9,126 bases of DNA, taken from Intrasporangiaceae bacterium (lineage in GTDB: Bacteria; Actinomycetota; Actinomycetes; Actinomycetales; Dermatophilaceae). Where the stretch lies: NCBI GenBank assembly GCA_012518475.1, contig JAAYSB010000078.1, positions 1 to 9,126 of the forward strand, given 5' to 3'. Made by a program: the position numbers and the translations under genes. The notes under the pieces are model-generated. The model was not told the DNA's origin. It did no database searches and saw nothing but the letters and a program-made list of their open reading frames with translations. Of this stretch, positions 6,404 through 9,126 are shown in pieces. Within the stretch, counting starts at the first letter, position 1, and every line of letters begins with the position of its first letter.

Positions 6404-6409
6404 AGCCTA
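6404..6409 (-). promoter_or_regulatory. -10 box for a leaderless dgt transcript
   Basis: On the minus strand TAGGCT (6409-6404) is followed by seven bases (TCATCTC) and then the GTG start of dgt at 6396. No Shine-Dalgarno stands before this GTG. The spacing is the one expected for a transcript beginning at the start codon. A clear -35 is not seen. Confidence 0.42.
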
Positions 6410-6491
6410 GTGAGCCGCTCCGACAGCCTTCATCGACGTTGCGCCGCTCAGATGTCCTGGAGCCCCGCCGGATCGGAGACGTGGCGAGGCG

Positions 6492-6731
6492 TCAGGCGCG
6501 GTGGCGTCCGGCATACCCCCGCGTCGTCCCTCCGGGACGGTGCCGTCCGGCGTAGGCGGGAGCGGGGATGAGGGCGGTGAACAGGGCGCGCAGCCATGAC
6601 GTGCGCATGCCGCGGTGGCGACCGGCGGGATACCGCGGCACGGGCCGATCCGCGCGGGGGCGCGGCAAGGAGAAGTCCCGAGCCCGTAGCCCGGGCGCGG
6701 CGACCGTGTCCCACGACGGTGCGAGAGCCAT
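6492..6731 (-). CDS. Possible 79-aa small protein with three Y-(P)-A-G-R-H-R motifs
   Basis: The minus-strand ORF from ATG 6731 is basic and Pro/Arg-rich. It carries YPAGRHR (residues 34-40, bases 6612-6632), YAGRHR (60-65, 6537-6554) and YAGRHR (73-78, 6498-6515). The three copies use different synonymous codons (TAT/TAC, GGT/GGA, CGC/CGG/CGT), which is what selection on a protein motif would leave. Between the first two copies lies MRTSWLRALFTALIPAP (42-58), an amphipathic or weakly hydrophobic helix; the ATG at residue 42 could be the true start of a 38-aa peptide. Against it being a gene, neither start has a ribosome binding site, and Arg/Pro-rich chance ORFs are common at this GC content. 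I do not recognise the family. Confidence 0.38.
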   Translation of the reverse strand: MALAPSWDTVAAPGLRARDFSLPRPRADRPVPRYPAGRHRGMRTSWLRALFTALIPAPAYAGRHRPGGTTRGYAGRHRA

Positions 6732-6821
6732 GGGACAAGAGTGGCGGACGGGAGTGCTGAGGCGTGGGATGCGCGTGTGCTCGGCGTGGCGTTCCGCCGG
6801 CGAGGGCAGGCTCGCGGGGGG

Positions 6822-8015
6822 TCAGCCGCCGGAGACGGACAGCTCGGCCGCGGCGAGCCTGGCTCGCGTGGCGTCGTCGAGGCCCTGCGAACGCAGCCAG
6901 CCGTCCGGCAGCGCCACAACGCGTGAGGAGCCTGCCCGGCCGCGCTGACCCTCCGCCGCCTCCCCCGGCCACGGCAGGGTCGGGTCAAGGGTCGCGATGA
7001 GCTCGTCGAGGGCCGCGAGGGAGTCGACCAGTGCGAGGCTGCTGCGGACGTGGGACCCGGCGGGGAAGCCCTTGAGGTACCAGGCGATGTGCTTGCGGAT
7101 GTCGCGGCAGGCGCGGAACTCGTCGCCATAGAAGTCGGCGAGATAGGCGGTGTGCCGGCGCAGCACGGCCGTGACCTCGCCGAGGGTGGGCTCGACCCGC
7201 ACCGCACGCCCGGCAAAGGCAGCAGCAAGATCGGTGAACAGCCACGGCCGGCCCAGGCAGCCACGCCCGACGACGACTCCGTCGCAGCCGGTCTGGCGGA
7301 CCATCTCGAGAGCGTCCTCGGCGGACCAGATGTCGCCGTTGCCGAGAACCGGCACGCTCCTCACGGTCTCCTTGAGCCGGGCGATGGCGGACCAGTCCGC
7401 GACTCCGCTGTAGGCCTGGGCAGCAGTCCGGGCGTGCAGCGCGACCGCTGCGGCCCCGACCTCCTCCGCGGCCTTGCCTGCGGCGAGGTAGGTGAGGTGG
7501 TCGTCGTCGATGCCCTTGCGCATCTTCACGGTCACCGGCACGTCATACGGTGCGGCCTCGCGGACCGCCGAGGCGACGATGTCCCGGAAGAGCTCGTGCT
7601 TCCACGGCAGGGCCGCTCCCCCGCCCTTGCGGGTCACCTTGGGGACCGGGCAGCCGAAGTTGAGGTCGATGTGGTCGGCCCGGTCCTCGGTCACGAGGAT
7701 GCGCACGGCGGCGGCCGTCGTCGCGGGGTCGACCCCATACAGCTGGATCGAGCGCGGCGACTCCTCCGGGTCGTGCTCGATGAGCCGCATCGTCTCGGGG
7801 GACCGCTCGACCAGGGCCCGGGTCGTGATCATCTCCGAGACGTAGAGCGAGCTCGCTCCCGAGGCACCCTCCGCTCCGTACTCGCGGCAGAGTCGCCGGA
7901 ACGCCCGGTTCGTGATGCCCGCCATCGGGGCGAGGACGACCGGGGACTCGATCGTGTGCCGGCCGATCTGAAGGGGCGGCAGCACGGCGGTCGCCGAGGA
8001 GGTGGATACAGACAT
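6822..8015 (-). CDS. dusB: tRNA-dihydrouridine synthase (DusB family)
   Basis: Dus enzymes use FMN and NADPH to reduce specific uridines in the D-loop of tRNAs to dihydrouridine. The 397-aa product has a TIM barrel with the expected marks: LAPMAGITNRAFRRLC (28-43), SIQLYG (89-94), and DLNFGCPVPKVTRKGGGAAL (117-136), with catalytic Cys122 and the conserved Lys127. Further on are VKMRKG (163-168), the HART segment (194-197), VLGNGDI (223-229) and VVVGRGCLGRPW (247-258), which bind the FMN phosphate. A helical tRNA-binding domain follows (about 275-345: FYGDEFRACRDIRKHIAWYLKGF), then a roughly 45-residue tail. The start ATG 8015 is preferred because residues before it have no family match and a GGGGGA lies upstream. 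ATG 8036 in the same frame is the alternative. It is divergent from the GDT1-type gene. Confidence 0.95.
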   Translation of the reverse strand: MSVSTSSATAVLPPLQIGRHTIESPVVLAPMAGITNRAFRRLCREYGAEGASGASSLYVSEMITTRALVERSPETMRLIEHDPEESPRSIQLYGVDPATTAAAVRILVTEDRADHIDLNFGCPVPKVTRKGGGAALPWKHELFRDIVASAVREAAPYDVPVTVKMRKGIDDDHLTYLAAGKAAEEVGAAAVALHARTAAQAYSGVADWSAIARLKETVRSVPVLGNGDIWSAEDALEMVRQTGCDGVVVGRGCLGRPWLFTDLAAAFAGRAVRVEPTLGEVTAVLRRHTAYLADFYGDEFRACRDIRKHIAWYLKGFPAGSHVRSSLALVDSLAALDELIATLDPTLPWPGEAAEGQRGRAGSSRVVALPDGWLRSQGLDDATRARLAAAELSVSGG

Positions 8016-8098
8016 GACCACACCAGTGTCCCCCATCCGGAAGACCCCGACCGAATCCTCCACGGTGCACAGAGCAGAGCGGCGACGCCGCCCCGGCA

Positions 8099-8104
8099 TA
8101 GACT
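8099..8104 (+). promoter_or_regulatory. -10 box for a leaderless GDT1-type transcript
   Basis: TAGACT (8099-8104) is followed by CCCGGC and then the GTG start at 8111. The hexamer and the 6-base spacing are the same as before dnaG. There is no purine-rich ribosome site before this GTG, supporting a leaderless mRNA. Confidence 0.48.
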
Positions 8105-8110
8105 CCCGGC

Positions 8111-8710
8111 GTGAACTACGGAGCCATCCTCGTCGCTGCCGGCGTCGTCTTCCTCGCCGAGCTCGGCGACAAGAGCCAGCTCATGGCCCTTGCCCTTGCC
8201 GCCAAGCACAAGGCGCGGGACGTCTTCGTCGGGATGTTCTTCGCGATCCTCCTCATGTTCGCCCTTGCCGTGGGAGCCGGTGCGCTGCTGGGCAACTGGC
8301 TCGACGCATACAGCAACTGGGTCGCGATCGTCGCCGGTCTGATCTTCCTCGCCTTCGCCGCCTGGACGCTGCGCGCGGACGACGACGATGACGACGGTGA
8401 GCTGGACGACATGGACCGGATCCCGGCATCGGCCACGGCCCGGACGGTGATGATGGGCTCGTTCACGGCCTTCGTCGTGGCCGAGCTCGGCGACAAGACC
8501 CAGCTCGCGAGCGCGACCCTCGCCGTGCGCGAGGGCTTCTGGCCGGTCTATATCGGGTCGGTCATCGGTGAGATCGCCGCCATCGGTCTGGCCATCATCA
8601 TCGGTGCCCTCATGGGCAAGCACCTGCCCGAGCGACTCATCCGCTACGGCGCAGCCGCGCTGTTCGTCCTGTTCGGCATCATCATGATCGTGCAGGGCAT
8701 CCGTGGCTGA
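8111..8710 (+). CDS. UPF0016/GDT1 (TMEM165) family cation transporter, probable manganese exporter
   Basis: The family moves divalent cations across membranes; characterised bacterial members such as MneA of Vibrio export Mn2+, while eukaryotic members handle Ca2+/Mn2+ with H+. The 199-aa product has the two defining internally repeated motifs ELGDKSQ (17-23) and ELGDKTQ (125-131), each in a hydrophobic helix. About six membrane segments are visible, near 4-24, 38-60, 70-87, 113-135, 145-167 and 178-196. A cytoplasmic-type linker between the halves is strikingly acidic (90-102: DDDDDDGELDDMD). The length is typical for bacterial members. The start is GTG 8111, just after a TAGACT box. The end overlaps the next gene by 8 bases, so the two are probably one operon. 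The ion is inferred from the family, not visible here. Confidence 0.92.
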   Translation: MNYGAILVAAGVVFLAELGDKSQLMALALAAKHKARDVFVGMFFAILLMFALAVGAGALLGNWLDAYSNWVAIVAGLIFLAFAAWTLRADDDDDDGELDDMDRIPASATARTVMMGSFTAFVVAELGDKTQLASATLAVREGFWPVYIGSVIGEIAAIGLAIIIGALMGKHLPERLIRYGAAALFVLFGIIMIVQGIRG

Positions 8711-9126
8711 GTCGGCGCTCATCTCCGCGGCCGAGCTGGCCGAGATCGTCGGCGACGTCGTCGTCCTCGACGTCCAGTACACCCTCGACGGCCAGGGTGC
8801 GGATCTGTATGCGTCACGCCACCTTCCCGGCGCCCCGCACCTCGACCTGGACACCGTCCTCGCCGATCCGGCCGGTGACCGGGGGCGGCACCCGATGCCG
8901 TCCGTCGAACGCCTCCAGCACGGACTGCGCGCTCTGGGCCTGCACGACGACTCGGCCGTCATCGTCTACGACCAGGGCCCCTCGCTCGGCGCCGCCCGCG
9001 CCTGGTGCGTCCTGCGGTGGGCCGGCCTGACCGACGTGCGGGTCCTCGACGGCGGACTCGCCGCCTGGGTGCGCGCCGGGCTGCCCGTCGAGACCTCGTC
9101 CGCCGCCTCCCCCGCTCCCTCCTCCC
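8703..9126 (+). CDS. Sulfurtransferase with rhodanese domain (3' partial)
   Basis: The frame from GTG 8703 stays open to the window end, giving 141 residues. It matches the N-terminal half of two-domain thiosulfate/3-mercaptopyruvate sulfurtransferases, which move sulfane sulfur to cyanide or thiols. Visible pieces are LISAAELAEIV (6-16), VVVLDVQYTL (19-28), the YASRHLPGAPHLDLD segment (35-49), LRALGLHDDSAVIVYDQG (75-92), ARAWCVLRWAGL (97-108) and VRVLDGGLAAWVRAGLPVE (111-129). In this family the first rhodanese domain lacks the active-site Cys. That residue is in the second domain, beyond the window, so activity cannot be judged. The start overlaps the GDT1-type stop by 8 bases, with GCAGGG 6 bases upstream as a ribosome site, implying coupled translation. 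Confidence 0.9.
   Translation, partial: MAESALISAAELAEIVGDVVVLDVQYTLDGQGADLYASRHLPGAPHLDLDTVLADPAGDRGRHPMPSVERLQHGLRALGLHDDSAVIVYDQGPSLGAARAWCVLRWAGLTDVRVLDGGLAAWVRAGLPVETSSAASPAPSS

Larger units (their letters stand above)
6397..6821. other. 425-base spacer between dgt and dusB
   Basis: Apart from the dgt -10 box and the possible 79-aa ORF described separately, this region holds several GC-rich inverted repeats. TGCCGCGGT (6608-6616) pairs with ACCGCGGCA (6632-6640). TGTCCCA (6707-6713) pairs with TGGGACA (6731-6737). CGTCCC (6525-6530) pairs with GGGACG (6534-6539). Any of these could end the dusB transcript. No tRNA, recognised small RNA or riboswitch is visible. Confidence 0.5.

Noticed and set aside
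6407..7264. A 285-codon minus-strand frame over the dusB 3' half and spacer
   Set aside because: Most of it overlaps dusB out of frame, and the product is Pro/Ser/Arg-rich without a match. Only the separate 79-aa frame in the spacer has a feature (repeats) worth keeping.
7050..8114. A 354-codon plus-strand frame opposite dusB
   Set aside because: dusB on the other strand has all catalytic and FMN-binding motifs. This frame is an antisense shadow without domain signal.
7829..8962. A 377-codon minus-strand frame opposite the GDT1-type and sulfurtransferase genes
   Set aside because: It is His/Asp/Glu/Gly-rich antisense of two recognised genes, with no domain resemblance of its own.

Overview
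The window is GC-rich, with G or C at most third codon positions, frequent GTG starts and a dusB / dgt / dnaG neighbourhood. This points to a high-GC actinobacterium, probably of the order Micrococcales. A family-level guess such as Intrasporangiaceae is only an impression. No plasmid, phage, transposon, rRNA or CRISPR signature is visible.

Left part (1-2280), accessory and partly eroded. The tail of an unidentified gene overlaps the start of a photolyase gene (172-702) by ATGA. The photolyase frame keeps only the N-terminal antenna-type domain and lacks the FAD-binding catalytic domain. Its stop codon lies inside a perfect 43-bp palindrome, and a second long hairpin follows about 50 bases later. 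A 137-aa orphan protein with a strong ribosome binding site comes next (918-1331). On the minus strand is a VOC/glyoxalase-like gene (1467-1832) interrupted by one in-frame TAA, with the family C-terminus still readable after it. Divergent from it is a DUF4260-type membrane protein (about 1897-2280).

Middle (2281-6396), core genes on the minus strand. There is a tRNA-Asn(GTT) with a promoter-like -10 box and a strong hairpin behind it, then dgt (dNTP triphosphohydrolase), dnaG (primase) and a small conserved-looking protein whose ATG directly abuts the dnaG stop. Together these genes concern the dNTP pool and replication priming.

Right part (6397-9126). A 425-base spacer holds a possible 79-aa ORF with three copies of a Y-(P)-A-G-R-H-R motif. 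Then come dusB (tRNA dihydrouridine synthase, minus strand) and, divergently, a UPF0016/GDT1-type cation transporter overlapping by 8 bases a sulfurtransferase (rhodanese) gene cut by the window end.

Regulation: dgt, dnaG, the GDT1-type gene and probably the DUF4260 gene each have a TANNNT box 6-7 bases before a GTG start. That is the layout expected for leaderless actinobacterial transcripts. I do not see a convincing new multi-gene system. The best leads are the AGRHR-repeat mini-ORF, the leaderless-start pattern and the two damaged genes.
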